Counted from the stretch's first letter, positions 13,190 to 27,140 are shown. The stretch: DNA of 64,000 nt from Galbula dea (GCA_013399015.1 VWZX01000191.1:124001-188000), one strand, 5' to 3'. The notes: generated by a model not told the origin, from the letters alone. Numbers and translations are program-made.

Positions 13190-13870
13190 GTGAGGCTGTA
13201 CCGCAAATACTGGGTTCAGTTTCAGGCCCCTCACTAGAAGAAGGACTCTGAGGTGCTGGAGAATGTCCAGAGAAGGGCAGCAAAGCTGGTGAAGGGTATA
13301 GAGCACAAACGTTATGAGGAGCAGCTAAAGGAACTGGGTTTGTCTAGCCTGGAGAAAAGCAGTCTCAAGGGGACATTATTGCTGTCTACAGCCACCTTAA
13401 AGCAGGCTGTAGTGAGGTGCAGGTCAGGCTTTTCTCACTGGTAACAAGTGGTAGGACAAGAGGAAATGGCTGGAAAAGAGAAGGCTCCAGGAAGAACTTT
13501 TTGCAGCCTTTCAATATTTTAGGAGTGATTAATTGAGAGAGAGAGAGACAGACAGACAGACAGAGAGGGAGAGAGACAGTGAGGTATTACAGGAGCCTGT
13601 AGTGACCAGACAATGGGTAACAGTTTTAAACTGAGAGGATGGGTTTAAAATAGATATAAGGAAGACATTTTTTATGATGAGGGTAAGACACTAGGACAGG
13701 TTGCCCACAGGATGACCCATCCTTTGAAGTGTTTAAACTCAGGTTGGATGTGGCTTTGAGAGCAACCTGACCTAGTGAAAAATCCCTACCATTTCCTCCC
13801 TTCTCAGGGAAGCTGGACCTACATGATCTTCAAAGGTCTTTTCTAACCCAAACCATCTGATGATTCTGAC
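13190..13870 (+). mobile_element. CR1 LINE fragment with purine-rich insertion
   Basis: CR1 landmarks: ACTGGGTTCAGTTTCAGG, GTCCAGAGAAGGGCAGCAAA, GGAGCAGCTAAAGGAACTGG and CTACATGATCTTCAAAGGTC. A GAGA/GACA repeat interrupts it at about 13532-13582. Frames are broken. Confidence 0.9.
13532..13582 (+). repeat. Simple (GA)n/(GACA)n repeat inside CR1
   Basis: GAGAGAGAGAGACAGACAGA continuing into a GAGAGGGAGAGAGACAG stretch. A purine-rich microsatellite, likely polymorphic in length. Confidence 0.9.
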
Positions 13871-16800
13871 AAAAATGTGAGCACAAAGTGAATTAAAAAA
13901 ATAGAATGATACAATGATGAAATCATCTCTATACTAGACACTTGCCAAGAAAATTCAGAGTCAAAGTTTTGCAAAAAAAATATTTTAAGTTAAGAATGAA
14001 AATGCAGATCTGAATACCCTGAGCAAAGCTTCAGTCTTATAGTGACAGACTGAAATAACAAGGAAAAGAAATCCTAGGTTTTGAGAAAAATTTAACTTGT
14101 CACAAGTACTGAAAGGCTTTAATCACAGCAATTCTGTATGTTACTAATGCAGAGAAGAACACTGTTCAGACATCCTACACTGACTTGATGTACATGTAAC
14201 TACATGCAGCTATTACAGAGAAATTTACAAAAACCTGTCTGGATTTGGCACTCTTCAAAAACATCAAGAGAAAACACAGGAATGACAGGGAAAATGGCAA
14301 CTTTTAAAGCAACTTCAATTTAATGAATCAATTCAATAAGCATTAAAAAACACATGTCTGAGAAACATTCCTGTGTATAACAAGGGTTAGCTTTGTATGA
14401 ATTATCTCTTAAACTGTGCATAAAAATGGATGTGTTATGTAAGAGAACTACCTTAAACTATATTGATGATCAAATACGGCCAGCTACTGACAACTTTTCA
14501 TCTAACTTACTCCAAAACACAGTAGAAATCAAGTACTTCTAGTTGGCAGTGTGGAAGAGGTTTTATCCAAATAAAAAAGTCTGAACTCTTGCACTAATGT
14601 TGGACACAAATTTCACAGACAATGCTTTTCTTCACCAGACTGTTTTCAGCTTGTTTCAGGTTTGTTCAAAGCAGACAACACTTCAACATCCATAAAGTTA
14701 TTTATGTTAAATCACACAACTAGCTCTATAGCCACCACCAATAATTCACTTACACATCTCTACTGCCAGTAAAAGATTTCACGTACTCAAAGAGAAACTC
14801 ATTTTCCTTTTGTGACAATTCCTTCTTACTGGGTCATATTGGGTTGCTTTTGTCTTACACTGTTCAACTATCTCTGGGGGTTCTCTGGAGAAGAGCACAG
14901 GAAAGAAGAATTTAGTACAAGTCCTGTATGTAAGGTTCACACAAACAACAGGAAGGGCAAAGCTTACTAGTCAGAGTAAACATTTATATGTATATATGTA
15001 TAGTGTCAGAAGTAGTACAAGAACAGATGGGTGTAAAATTAATTAGCTTATTTCCTTTAGAGCACTGAAAAAAAAAGGCTATTAAGCAAGCAGACAAGTT
15101 ATTGCCTGAAGTCTTTGAACAGTTTTTGAATTTCATCTTCTTATTTCACATATTTTATTTAACATATAGCTTATGTTAATGTAACTTCATTAGTTTATCT
15201 TCCCTTTTTCTCTCCATTGTTAAGCTGGGCTGCCCATATATTTTTGCTCTAACTTTTTTCCTGAACTACACAGATTTGTGAACAGCATCAGGATTCCCAT
15301 TTTAAGTATCAGAACTACCCAATCAATGCCTATGTATAGCTAAAAATTAAATTTTGCATATATACCACACCTTGAAAAAATTAAAGAAAAAAAAGTTATG
15401 TTTCTGAAGTACTTGACTGCCTTTTATTCCCTCAAAATAACCTTGCATTGAAAGTTTCATTTCAAGACTCAGATCCAAAACAGGAATTAGTTTTAAAACT
15501 AGCTAAAACTAAAAGCTGCCACACACTTAAGTAAGAGTAAATGCTGCACAATAATGGTGTTTGTGCAGACAGCTACTTCCTTATTTCAATCCTTACTATA
15601 TTCAGCTAAAATAACTTTTGGGACAGAGTCACCTGATGCTGCATCCTGCCGTTGGCTTGGCACACACCAAGAGTCTCAGAAGTCAGAAGTTAACAGGAGC
15701 TGCGGAAGCTCATCCTGCTCAGATGTATCCCACTGTCTTCTCTCACGACCCACCATAGATCTATCCTCTTCCACATGGGTACATTCAACAGCTGATCTCC
15801 TACAAGGGTCATCAGACGTAAAAGATGCTCCAGCTCTTAAATCAGTTACAGGCAAACACATTATCTATATGGCAAGTTTTGAGAGCTACTGCCATGCTAT
15901 CTGGACAGACATAGGAACAGATGCACCAGTCAGGAAAATATCATCAAATTGCTATTTGTGAGTTATTTGTTTCTCAGGCAGATCTGTTTAGGTGAGCAGG
16001 TCTTCAGCTCTCGTAAAGGGCTGTGATGTCAAACTAAGGCGACCAGCACTGGTGATTTGTTCAGGTGGTTAAAGATCTCTGTGGCCACATGTTGAGAAAA
16101 GCACAGATAATGTCACAATGTGCTTTTTAACTGAAAAGTCTAGCAGAGTCTAACAGGTCTTTGCATGTTTAATTTTGGAGGAAGTTACTGTTTTCCTAGT
16201 ACTTCCTTTAAATAAAAGGAGGTTTTCCACAGTGCACGACTTCCCCAGCTTTGACTGTTAAGAGCTTCAGCTACCAGCAAGCTGCACTTGCTCCATGGCT
16301 TGAAAATCATAATTATAATACAGTCTTGTTTAAGGTATAAACAAGCTTAAGGCATGCTATTTTTAGGGTTACACTGCAGCAATGCTAAGCACTTGAACAA
16401 ACTGCCTTTAAATTAGACAGGCACAGTAGCACTGCCCTTGAGGGAACTTCAGCTGAATCTACTTGAGTAGAGGAAATTAAGCAGTGGTCACCACTCTTCA
16501 TGCCATCTGTCCAGCATCAACTGACAAAATGTTTATTTCCCTCTATTGTGCAGCATAACCTCAGAAGATTCGTACTTGGTCACCTGCCTGAATACAGGAG
16601 ACACAGTGACTGATCCTGGAGCATTACTGAAGGTGGATGGTTACTCTTACTCTTCACTTTTTAAACAACATGGTTGTAAGCCAAATAAAGGTGAAATCAG
16701 TCATAACTGCGTTTTTAGCTGTGGGCTCCTGGGCTACTTTTCTCGTATACAGTTGCAGAACGGAAAGATTGTTAAATGGTGCATGCTGAGTTTAAGATTG

Positions 16801-19800
16801 GCTAGTACAGAGGTCTGCTTTCCTGTAATTTTAAAACTAAATTTTTAAGTCCACTGTAACAAACACTCTCTTCCCCAAACTCAAGTCACCTACGCACAAC
16901 CTCTTGGGCTTGAGCAGAAAATAGCGTTTGTTTGTGACATGGTTCCCTGTGTACATAAAAGCAGCACAAACTCTGGTTTTAGGACCCTGCAGGTTTTCTA
17001 GGTCTCAAAAGCTGACTCTCCATCAGTTAGACCCAAGCACTGTGAAAATGCTTTCAATATACCATGTTCCATGGTCACTGCAAGTAAACACTTAGCTTGA
17101 TACACAGAATAATGTACTCCCTGTAAAGCAGGATCTTTACACAAACACAGGCTTTTGGGTTTGGTTTGGTTTTTTTGAATTCTTAAATGTTAAAGCAAGT
17201 GACTAGAAAATGAGTATGCTGAAATAACAAAGAACTTCTAAAAAACAAGAAGTAACAAAACCCCCAACTTTAAATAAGCTTAATAGACTTTAAATAAGCT
17301 TAATGGAAAGCACAGGCAAACCACCAGTGTTTATGGATGCCAGACAAGCTGGACAGCACTGTACAAACTGCAGTTAACAATAAGGGCTGGGTCCTGGTTT
17401 CTTCATCTTCTGATGTCACCTAGAACATGCTTTCAAAAGATGAATCTTTCTGTAATAATCCAGACTTCTAGCAGACTCTCCTATCCAGTCTAGTATCTGA
17501 ATATATAAGAAATATATAAACTACCAATCACCTAAGATCACATTTGAACACCTCAAAGGAATAAATAAATAAAAATGTATACAGTATTTAATTGCCTATT
17601 AGTGATTTTACATTCAGTTACTTGTTCTCATCTGTTCCCTAGTTATCCTCCTGATATTAACAACAAAGTTCACATTTCAAGTGACTTTAAACTACCCACC
17701 TGTATGTGCAAAACCACTTGTACAGCAAATACTGATAGTAAATCTGCACAAAAGGATTCAGCCACAATCAGCATACTTTCTGCATCATTGACCAGTGAGT
17801 TCTGCAGACCAGCACAACACCAATTCGTAGCTTGCATTACACAGATTTCTCTACAATTCAAAGGTTAATCACGTTTCCACTATTATTATCCACATGTAAA
17901 AGCTACATGCTATTTTTAGTAAGTTTTCAAATGCTGCAAACAAAAATGGATTTGTAGATTTCTTTAACATGAGAACACATTGAAGCACTACAACAAACAT
18001 TTTAATGGATAGAAAAACAGGTGCAAGTGCATGGAAATATTAAAAGGAATTTACATAGAGCAGCAGATATGAAATTCATGAAAATACAGAAGTATCATGT
18101 AAAATGTTTCTAGAACGACATTGCCAAATGAGAAACAATTCCAGCTATCAGTGTCTTGTCATCTACTGTGGGAAAATAAATATCGAGATTCCCATTGCAC
18201 TGTTTACAGTAACAGATCTGTATTACCTTGTTTCATGATTTCAGCAGACAGGAGGCTAAAGCATTCTGTGATTTATCCACAGGGTTATTAACCTTAAATA
18301 CTACTCAGGGATACAAGAAAAGAAAACTGTACTCAAACAGCGAAAATATATTAGCTTCTCCTAGAGTGTATAAATTATTCTGAACCTGACAGGAAGCCAC
18401 AGGCAGGTGCTCAGAAAAACTTTTCTATGTTAAATCCTGAATCCACTTGAGACTTCAGGAGAAGATATCCCTACAAATGAACCTCCTGTATTTTCATAAT
18501 TGCTTTTATTAACTTATAAGAAGTTATGGGGGGGAAATAGGAAATATTAAACCTGTTACCCCACTGATGCAGATCTACCCTTCAGCTCAAATGCAGGAGT
18601 CAGTTTGCATCACCACATTAACAAAGTAACACAGACTCTTGATTTTGTTACACAAAAACATGGCAATGATTCTTGCTACACAACAATTTCAAGAACGGCA
18701 CAGACACAAAAAGTCCTTGAGCTGTATTATTCCATATTATATTGTGATAAGAGACATAACCAAAAAACTAAAGATAAAGGTTATCAACTACTTTCTTCTA
18801 ACTTGACTTGCACAAGTTTTGGACACCTACGCAAGCTTCAAGGTTCCTAAAATAAGCTCAGCTTTGTCTCTATTGCCTACCCTCTATTTACATCCTTCTC
18901 CTCTTCCCTGTATCTTATGCCAAAGGCTCCTACTTTTTAATCTCATAAGAAGCATAATTAAATTCCACATGGCACAAACACCTCTCTAGGTGTTTACAAA
19001 ATCATTCCAATCATGCCAAAAAGATAACACAGCTAGAAGTGCTAGGAATACTATATGTAAGACCAAGTCTAGACTACTTGAGAGACAAGTTTTATGTTTG
19101 GAGTCCCAAACACCACAAGTGGGAGGCCCAACAGTAGCAAATTCTTTTCCTCAACATAAATTCAAGAATTGAAGTATTTCAAGGACATACAGCCTGGCAA
19201 GGTATCCTCAGGAGGGTATTTTTTTTTTTTTAAATACAATGATTCTGCAGTTAGTAGTCATACAGACAGTACTAAACACAGCAGGATTAAACAAAATCTT
19301 AGTATTAGTATTTATTGACTACCAAACATGAAGAATGTAAGCTAGAACTTTTTTTAAAAAAGAAGTATTTGCTGAACAGTTTTTGTTGATTTTTGCTTTA
19401 CCTTGTAAAAAAACATGAAATACAAAATTCGGCTATAGTGCAGCTGACAAAATGCAGCATTTGTTTTCCCAGTTGAGAAGGATGGATGTAGGATGAGCTG
19501 AAAGTGCGTAAAGGGTCCTCCACAGGACCTGAAAATTACTTTGATGCACTAAAAAAAATAGGCTAAGCAAATACAAAACAAATACTCTTCTACCAAAAAA
19601 ATGGAAGGATATCATAAATAAACACATCTAATTAGAAACACTCTGAATTGGCTCAACAATCAAGGCTTAATTACAGGCTATTTAACTAGACTTATCTAGG
19701 TTTCTTATGCTTGAGTACACTTACCACTTGGAGAGTACCTTTTCCTGTAGACAAATCAGAAAGACACAGGTATCTCCCAGTACCAACTACTGTTTCTCTC

Positions 19801-22800
19801 AATTCTGAAAACCACAGTACCTAAACAATCAAAAAATCTGCAAAATGTTTTGCAAAAGATGAAGGTATAGATTTGATACAGTTAAAAACAATGTACCAGA
19901 GAGAGCTCTAAAAACTGGCTACTTCATATTGTCTGTGACATTTTATTAACAGTTATTAATACAGCAGAGACTTCCTCTTCGTTCCTCAAAGCAAAGCAGC
20001 ACCAAAACCCCCTTCATAACAATTTGTACATATGTAACACTAGAATAATCTCAGTAAGTAAAGATGTAGTTATTTACTTTGGACATTGTAACAAAAAAAA
20101 AAAAAAGCTGAATGCCATTTTAGGAACTCTTTGCTATTTTTGTCCAGTAGTGATAAGGCCTTCTGCTACACAGTGGACCATTTATGGAAAAAAAGGACCT
20201 GCTATGGAACAGATTTTCAAATCAGAACTGCAGAGTGGAAGATTTATGAGCCCAGACAAATGTTTTATTTTATTGGCCACCTCCAATAAAAAGGTTGATA
20301 TTTTCCATGCCCAAGTCTGTAAGGAAATAGTATAAATGATTTCACTATTTTTCCCCTCCCCATCAACTGTATTACAGCAACACCAATGACTTGACTATGT
20401 CTCATGATTTCTGCAGACTGACTGACAGCAGCAATATATTTATGCCTGGAGTGCTAACTAGCATACCCACCCAAAAGACTTTGCTCCAGCAGAGAATGCT
20501 CCTCATCACCTGAAGCCTACTTTTTGTTATCTTTTTTTTTTTCAGTATTTCCAGATTAACTTCCAGAACTTCAGCTGTAGGTAAAGTAAGTTTTTCAGAC
20601 AAGTACAACATTCTGCAGTCATTCCAACATACTTTTGATAGCTCACCAGCAACCATCCAATTGGAAGTGGCCAACACTGCTTTATGGGAATTGGGTCCAA
20701 AACAGCTTGCTTCAGCTAGAAACTAAAAGGAAATTAATCTTCATAGTGAATCAAAATGGTTACAGACATCTTTTTCCAAATCAATCACTGAAATGTGGCA
20801 GTATTTTGCTTGATAAACTCCACTTCAGCATGTCTTTGAATATTAATCTCCTTCTTAAACATTTTTTTCCTCTAACCAATGAAAGATTTTCTTTGCTTTC
20901 CTGGATCACTTATTACTTTAATATTCACAGTGCCTTTCAAGACAGCCAATTTTATGACGTGTTGTTTGTATGATGGAGAGGGTAGAGGGATCGAAAATCA
21001 ATTACTTGTAACTACAGGTTACAGGTTACAATTTCCTTCACAAATTAGGTACTCAGATCCAAAGCCCACCAGGCAAACATGTCTGTAGATAACTATCAGA
21101 CATCAGCCATTTTTGTTTAAAACAGTTTGCTTTGCTCTCCCCCATTTCCCAAATTACCCTTGAGACCAGCTCCTTAGAAGGGCACAGCATTGGGATGTGC
21201 TCCCAAAAAGCTGCAATATGAAAGCAAAGAGCAAGCCATTAGTTGAGGAAGGGTTAAGCAAACGACACAATAAAATTTTTTCCTATTGATCCAGGTAGAA
21301 AATATCCATATTTACATGGTAAACGTCTTTTCCACCAGTTCATTCTGAATTCTGGGGCCTCCAGGTACAGACACACAATGGGTCAAATACTCTGCCCCAG
21401 ATGTAGAGTCCTGCTTATTGCTCACATATACCTCCTCCAGATAATTTAACAAGTATTACTCCTGGTCAGACATATATCCAAATAACTACCAGTAGCAATG
21501 ACTGCACCCAGCCTCATTTCCATAGGATAATACCATTGTACTCTTAGCTGTGTTATTCCACAAACTGGAAAAAAAATATTTCTAGTTTTGTTGATCCAGT
21601 AACATATATCAAACTTCAAAACTAGATATTTAAAAACACCTAACCCTGACTGTGGAAAAAAAAAAAAGAGACCTTGGATTATGCCAGACACATATTTTAA
21701 CACTAAAATCCACCTATTAGGAAATATGCTTTTAGTTAATGAGAAGGCATTGAATGAAATACAGATTTCTGTAATGATATCTTCTGGACTTAATCCTCAA
21801 CATACATCTGACTAACCTGCCTATGCCAACTGATGGCTTTATCATCTAAAAGGCATGTAACACCTCTGAAGTAAGTCCCTCTAAGGTTTGCTCAAGAGCT
21901 AAGACACTTTTCACTATCAGCATTTCTAAGCAACAACAAGAAGAATTTAATTTAAGGAAGAACTTCAACTCACGTCATTTAAAGTGTATGTATTTTGTTG
22001 GACATTCCACCTCACACACTTGCCTTACTAAATTCAAGGCTGCTGCAGAGAGCCCCAGAACTATAACAACGAAATAAAAAGAATTAAGAGATGTTTTGGC
22101 TCCAAACAACAGTGTCAATGAGACAAAAAAACACACCAAGCAAAGGATTATCAGCTTCTAATTTAGATCATGTAGCCTGTACTCTTCTTCTTTGATGCTT
22201 ATTAGAGATGCTAATGGAATGGGCATGTGCTACTGCTTTGCTAATTACATACCCCATCTCAGGCACAGAGCTCATACTTCTCAGGAGGGGTGAGGTCAGC
22301 GTACCTTCAAGTTAAAAAAGGCAACTCTGGTTCAAGCAAAGCATTACTATAGGATTCTCTCTCACTTGTTTAACAGACAAAATGCCATCCACTTTTACTT
22401 GACCACACAAAACATTCATTCTGGGTCTTATGATCTGAATGTGCTGGAGGCATAAGGGAAAAAAAACACCCTGGAACTAATTTCAAGCCATACTCTCTTT
22501 CTTTGATTATGAAGCCAGTCTAAAATAAAGAGGAGTAGATTTTCTGCTACACCACAGTTGAAAAATGTTACAAACATCTCTATTACGGATCAAACAGACG
22601 ACATAGCTGCTCATGACTGTGAACACATATACATCAAAAAAACCCTTTATCAACCCTAAGAAGTCTCTAAGTTTGCCATTAAATAACCAGCTTCTGTGTA
22701 CCAACACTCCAAAAAAGACAAGAGCACTAGAATTTGTTAAGAGATATGTACCACTGGAATATGTTTTGACATTGTGCACAAGGTACACTTGCCTCGTGAG

Positions 22801-23009
22801 AGATACATGCCCTGTGAGAAAAATTTTCTTACATACTTAATTTTCAGTTAAGTTTTATTTTGTTCATCAGATCAACATGATACACAAAATCTAACCTAAA
22901 CAAAGAGTAAGAAATATGTCAATAAAGGAAGATGAAAATAGTTTAGACAATCTACCTAAAGGTGGGAAAATACAAGAAATGGTAGGAAATGTACCTACAA
23001 AGGATTAAA
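13871..23009. other. Non-coding stretch, about 9.1 kb
   Basis: AT-rich and without CR1 landmarks. No spliceable conserved frame was recognised. The longest open frames (15554-15961 and 16546-16848, plus strand) have no domain I recognise. There is a short 18-bp tandem duplication (ACTTTAAATAAGCTTAAT) at about 17267-17303. Presumed intron or intergenic DNA. Confidence 0.45.
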
Positions 23010-23076
23010 NNNNNNNNNNNNNNNNNNNNNNNNNNNNNNNNNNNNNNNNNNNNNNNNNNNNNNNNNNNNNNNNNNN
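23010..23076. other. Assembly gap (67 N)
   Basis: A run of N. Real length and content are unknown. Confidence 1.
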
Positions 23077-25479
23077 CCTTGTATTGTATCTCAGTGATGT
23101 AAGAAGCTATAAAACAAATTTATGCAGGCAGTAGTCAAAGTTGCTAGAAGGTAATCAATACTGTAAAAGCTATTGAAATCATACCACCAACTATTTTGAT
23201 TAAGCAGGTAATTTAAGTGAATACATTCAATGTTAAGATGATGACAAACATCACTTGGTAACTTCTTGTTTCCTTTTTTTATTGTTCATGTATAAGAACT
23301 AATTAGAAAAAAAACAAAAACAAAAACAAAGGGAAATTCTAGGCCAAAACCTCTATAAAGAGGTAAACTCAAAAGTGAGCATCTGTAACCTAGAAGAAAA
23401 TTCTTCACAAAGATGCAACTTCTCTAGAAACAGCTATTGTACGTTCCATACTTTGTTGTTCAGTACTTTTGTTATTTGTATAAAAAACAATCCGTAGGAA
23501 CAGATTATCTGCTTTAAAGATTGTTAGGCATTTTACCATCACTTGGTGGACTTGTCTGGATGTACTGAAATAAGAAGTCAACCAAGACTGGGATTTCTCA
23601 ACCTTTTGATTATTTCCTCAGCCATGAGAAGCAGTAATTATGACACTCCACCTGGTAGCAAGTGTTTAAATAAAACTCAAAATAGGCAAATTAAGGCACA
23701 AAGTACACTGAAATCTAAGTTTAGTCAGATTAGGCTTGTTACTAGTTAACAGAAACAAGCAGCTTCCTGTTGTCAGGGCAAAACAGCGAGTGACTCCCAT
23801 TTTGAGCCTTAGTGTTTTGTGCTCCTGAATACATTTATGAATACAGAACATACTCTATATGTGAATATACAGAACATATATATATATGAATACATAGATC
23901 TGCACCATAGCTTCTGTATTTATAACATTCCACTTGGAATTCGCTTTCAGGTTAAATAGAAATAAGTATGTAAGAATTTTTCAGTTCCTTCTTCCTGCTT
24001 CTAAGCATGTTCCAAGTTCAACAGATTTTGTCTTCCAAATAAAGGTCTTGGACCTCCTTCCACTGCAAAATTCTTCCTCTCTGGATTTTTTTTTTCCCCT
24101 TACTTATTTCTGTTCACAGCCTCAGCAAACTTTTACGTGTTTTATTTGACAGACAGCAGATGCTTCCTACCTCTTAGCAGACTTCTGTGATGAAGCAGTG
24201 AGGAACATTCAAACATCTCCTCACACCTGAGTAGCCGATTCCCTTGAGGATGCTGTTTTCTCCTCCTCATTATAATTTTTTAAACAAGGCAAAGGTAAAA
24301 ATGTATCCTGTTCATGCAACATGCAGTGCATGCATCATATGCTTGCTTATTTAAGTTAAAACTCTGAGGTCTGCAGACAGATGAAGTTGTATTTTTGCGC
24401 TACTAATACATGACAACAATATAAGTAGCATGATGAGGAAGGGAATACATTCAGTTCCATTTCAAGCTTTAACAGCTCCTACTTGGACTGTCTCAAAGCT
24501 CTACTACAATGCTCATTAATCACTGCAAGGTAAAAATAATAATCAGAAACTTCCACTACAAAGAAATAAAGATTCCCACCAAAAGCCATTAAATGGAAGA
24601 GTTACATGAAATACACAAGTGTCAATGGCTTTTCCTGTGTTTTTAAACAACCATCTAATCTACAGTGCTTCCCACCACGTGAACAGGAAGGGTGTGCAGG
24701 ATCACCACCCCATCTAGGTGCGGTGCCTTTCCAGATACAGCACAGTCTGCCCCTCCGATGCCTGCCAATATAGAACAGCAACTCTGGACCTCACAGCGAT
24801 GCCCACAAGCAATTAGTTTCAGACCAGTGATGCGTTTTAGACAAGAACTGAGGTTTGTGGCAATCAAAAGGCTAGTCTGCTGCCACAAGGGCTACAAGCA
24901 CTCGGCTCCGGCTCTGGCTCCGCTATCAGTGCTCTTCCAAAGCAAATTTCCTATCCAAGAGGTAAGCAGAGCTGGCAGCAGCCAGCCCAGACAGTGGCTG
25001 CAACCGACAGCTCCTCAATGTGGCATATCTGACTGCTTCGAAAAGATTTGAGCGGGCAGCTTGTAATGCGAGTAGTTCCACTATCCAGTTATGTAATAAT
25101 TCACAAAGGGGCATAACTAAAACAGGATACTTGCAGAGCAAAACATCATTTGGGCTGCATTTTGCTTTACCAGTGCAGACGCACAGCCAAGTAAGATTGC
25201 CAGCATGCACCTCTGGAGAGACACTGACTTTTCACACGGAAAGTCTGACCATCCAGGCTTTCTAAAAACGAAAGGACCACACTGAACTGTGATCTCAGTA
25301 ATCTGCAGTATATAAATAAGATACAAACCAACTTTAGTGGCAGAATTTTCACTAGTAGCGTTTCAAAACCCAACTCATGGAAAAGTTTGCCCTTTCACAG
25401 CCCCATGCAGAATTCAGCTGCGTTTTCACACTCGTTATTTCTGCGTCAAGAACTACAGATCTTTTCGATGCTGTGTTCA
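23077..25479. other. Non-coding stretch up to the CpG island
   Basis: AT-rich to about 24.6 kb, with a TATATATATA tract near 23876. GC content then rises towards the island. No gene or repeat family is recognised. Confidence 0.45.
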
Positions 25480-25771
25480 AGCACACCCTGACCAGGGCCA
25501 CGGCTCACTCCGGGCGACAGCAGAGGCAGGTCTGAAGACAGTAAAGAATTGCCTCTGCCCGGGAGGAGTGACCGAGGGAAGACAGACGGTTAGGCTTCAT
25601 AGAACAGAAACCCTGGCAAAGCTTTCACCTGAATACGTTTTTGGGTGACGAAACTCAACTGCGAGTGCTTTTGGGCCGCTCAGAGGTAGTGCCAGTGCTC
25701 CGCTGCACCGACAGCCGCTGGGGCAGGAGGCTACAGCGACGCTCCCGGGCCCGGGCCCCGAGAGGTCTTAC

Positions 25772-25784
25772 CGAGTCCTGCCAT
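25772..25784 (-). CDS. Candidate short coding first exon (M-A-G-L plus one base)
   Basis: Minus strand reads GGCCATGGCAGGACTCG then a GTAAGA donor (25771). The ATG lies in a Kozak-like context. The exon leaves a single G (phase 1). TNFAIP8 isoforms have a very short alternative first coding exon ahead of the shared ATDVFNSKN exon, and a phase-1 junction completing Val would fit. Only five residues at most are seen, so this is tentative. Confidence 0.35.
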
Positions 25785-26181
25785 GGCCACCGCATTTCGC
25801 ACCCCATGCTGAAACCCGAGAAACTCCAGGGCAGCGCTGGGAACCCACCTCTGCTTCCCAGCGCCGCCTCGAAGTCCTCCACCCGCACCCTCCAGGCAGC
25901 CAGCCTCCCTCACTCTCCACGGCCGCCCCCTCGGCGGGGAAGCTGCCGGGCCACTGTACGGGTCCGCCAGGCCCCAACCCTCCCTGCCGTTAAGGCGTCG
26001 CCGGGCACGGGCCCGCCCTGCCGCCGCGGGGCTGCTGCTCTCGGCCCGCTCCTTCCGCCGCTTCGCATGGGGACGGAGAGTGGAAACGAGACAGGAGAAA
26101 GAAGAGTGGAGAGAGAAGAAAAGAGAGATCTGCCCGCTGCGGCGGGAACAAGACCCCGCACCGCGCAACGGCGGCACTTAC

Positions 26182-26280
26182 TGTGTGAACGCGGGACGGC
26201 GGCGGCGCCTCCTCGGGGCTGGCGGCGTGAGCGGCTGGAGCAGCGGTGCCGAGGCAGTACGGGCGCGGCAAAAGCAACCT
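26182..26280 (-). other. Candidate non-coding first exon (TNFAIP8-like locus)
   Basis: Minus strand ends CGTTCACACA followed by a perfect GTAAGT donor (26181-26176), directly downstream of the GC boxes. No ATG-initiated conserved frame is visible in it. The 5' end is an estimate, because the transcription start cannot be read from sequence. Confidence 0.45.
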
Positions 26281-26500
26281 CAGCTCCCTGCGGGGCGGGG
26301 CGCGGCCGGGAGAGGGGCGGCTCTGCCACAGCCGGTAGGGGAGCGGCAGGGCGGGTAGCGTATTCCCAGGGTGGGTGCTCTGCAGCCGGGCCGACCTCAG
26401 TCCTGCTCCAAGACCCGCCACCGCCTTCTCGCACTTCAGCAAGCACCTGGTACAGCCACCGGGACGCCGGGCGGCCCGCAAACGGCACTGCAGTTCGGCT

Positions 26501-27114
26501 GCCTGCCCCCCAGAGAACGCATCAGGGGGGAAAAGAAGGGGTTAAAGAAGTCCGCAAAGGACAGCACAGTCTCGGTGCTACACTTGGGGTTCATCTTTTG
26601 TTTACTTTGCTCCCTGCTTTGCTAGCAAACAAGTTACAAGTATTGCACGGGCAAACCTCCAATCAAGTCGTTCTTTCGTTCTGGTGTGTATTTCTAATGT
26701 AGGGAGCAGCCTGCTGCCTAACTAGAGTAGGAGCACTCACCTTTCTATCTCTTCTAGAGCTGGGAGAATCAAAGAGGTGCAGCTTCCCAAGACCTTCAGA
26801 GGTTGTCAAGTTTAAATGAAACTGGTAAGGAGTTAGTTGCAGAAGAAAATGACCTAAGGTACCACCACCACGTCAGCCTCAGTCCACTGAGAAATGACTT
26901 GCAACTGATTACAACTGAGAGTCATGCACTGAATTAAAAAAAACAAAACCCAAACTCACAAAACGCTCCAAAACATTAAAAAGCAAATCAAAGGAGAGCT
27001 AAGGCATGAAAAGCTCAGACATTAAGAAGAAAGAAAAAACAAGTCAGGAAAAGGAGAAAGGTCAAAACACACAGATTTTAAAGCTAGAAATGAGGAGGAA
27101 CAAGAAACACCAAG
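26501..27114. other. Spacer between the CpG island and the DMXL1 3' end
   Basis: About 600 bases with no open frame of note. The purine-rich plus strand at 26930-27120 corresponds to the U-rich region just past the DMXL1 poly(A) signal. Confidence 0.45.
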
Positions 27115-27140
27115 AAACTCGGTAAATCAATGTCTTTATT
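27115..27140 (-). terminator. Candidate DMXL1 poly(A) signal
   Basis: Minus strand reads AAAATAAAGACATTGATTTA, followed within 30 bases by a GU/U-rich stretch (GTTTCTTGGTGTTTCTTGTT). This is a typical cleavage and polyadenylation layout, about 3.4 kb past the stop and just before the downstream CpG island. Confidence 0.5.

Larger units (their letters stand above)
25480..26500 (-). promoter_or_regulatory. CpG island promoter, probably of TNFAIP8
   Basis: About 1 kb of very GC-rich, CpG-dense DNA in an otherwise AT-rich window. GC boxes (GGGGCGGGG at 26292-26300, GGGGCGG at about 26314-26320) sit just upstream, on the minus strand, of two good minus-strand splice donors at 26181 and 25771. This points to leftward transcription. 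The recalled human gene order places TNFAIP8 directly downstream of DMXL1 in the same direction, which matches. The identity of the driven gene is inferred, since its main coding exon is not in the window. A bidirectional promoter is an alternative. Confidence 0.6.

Noticed and set aside
15554..15961. 135-codon plus-strand open frame
   Set aside because: Ser-rich and low in recognisable pattern, with no acceptor or donor in matching phase noticed. A minus-strand frame overlaps it, so neither is convincing.
1..25000. Search for the short TNFAIP8 first coding exon (MHSEAEESKE type) and the main ATDVFNSKN exon
   Set aside because: Not found by eye on the minus strand. The main coding exon is presumably left of the window, or the gene is not TNFAIP8.
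25910..26488. 192- and 163-codon minus-strand open frames in the CpG island
   Set aside because: Same GC effect. They run across the candidate non-coding exon and its donor and show no recognisable protein family.
25641..26702. A 353-codon plus-strand open frame across the CpG island
   Set aside because: High GC content removes stop codons by chance. Composition is Arg/Pro/Ala/Gly-rich without any domain, several other frames are equally open there, and minus-strand splice donors lie inside it.
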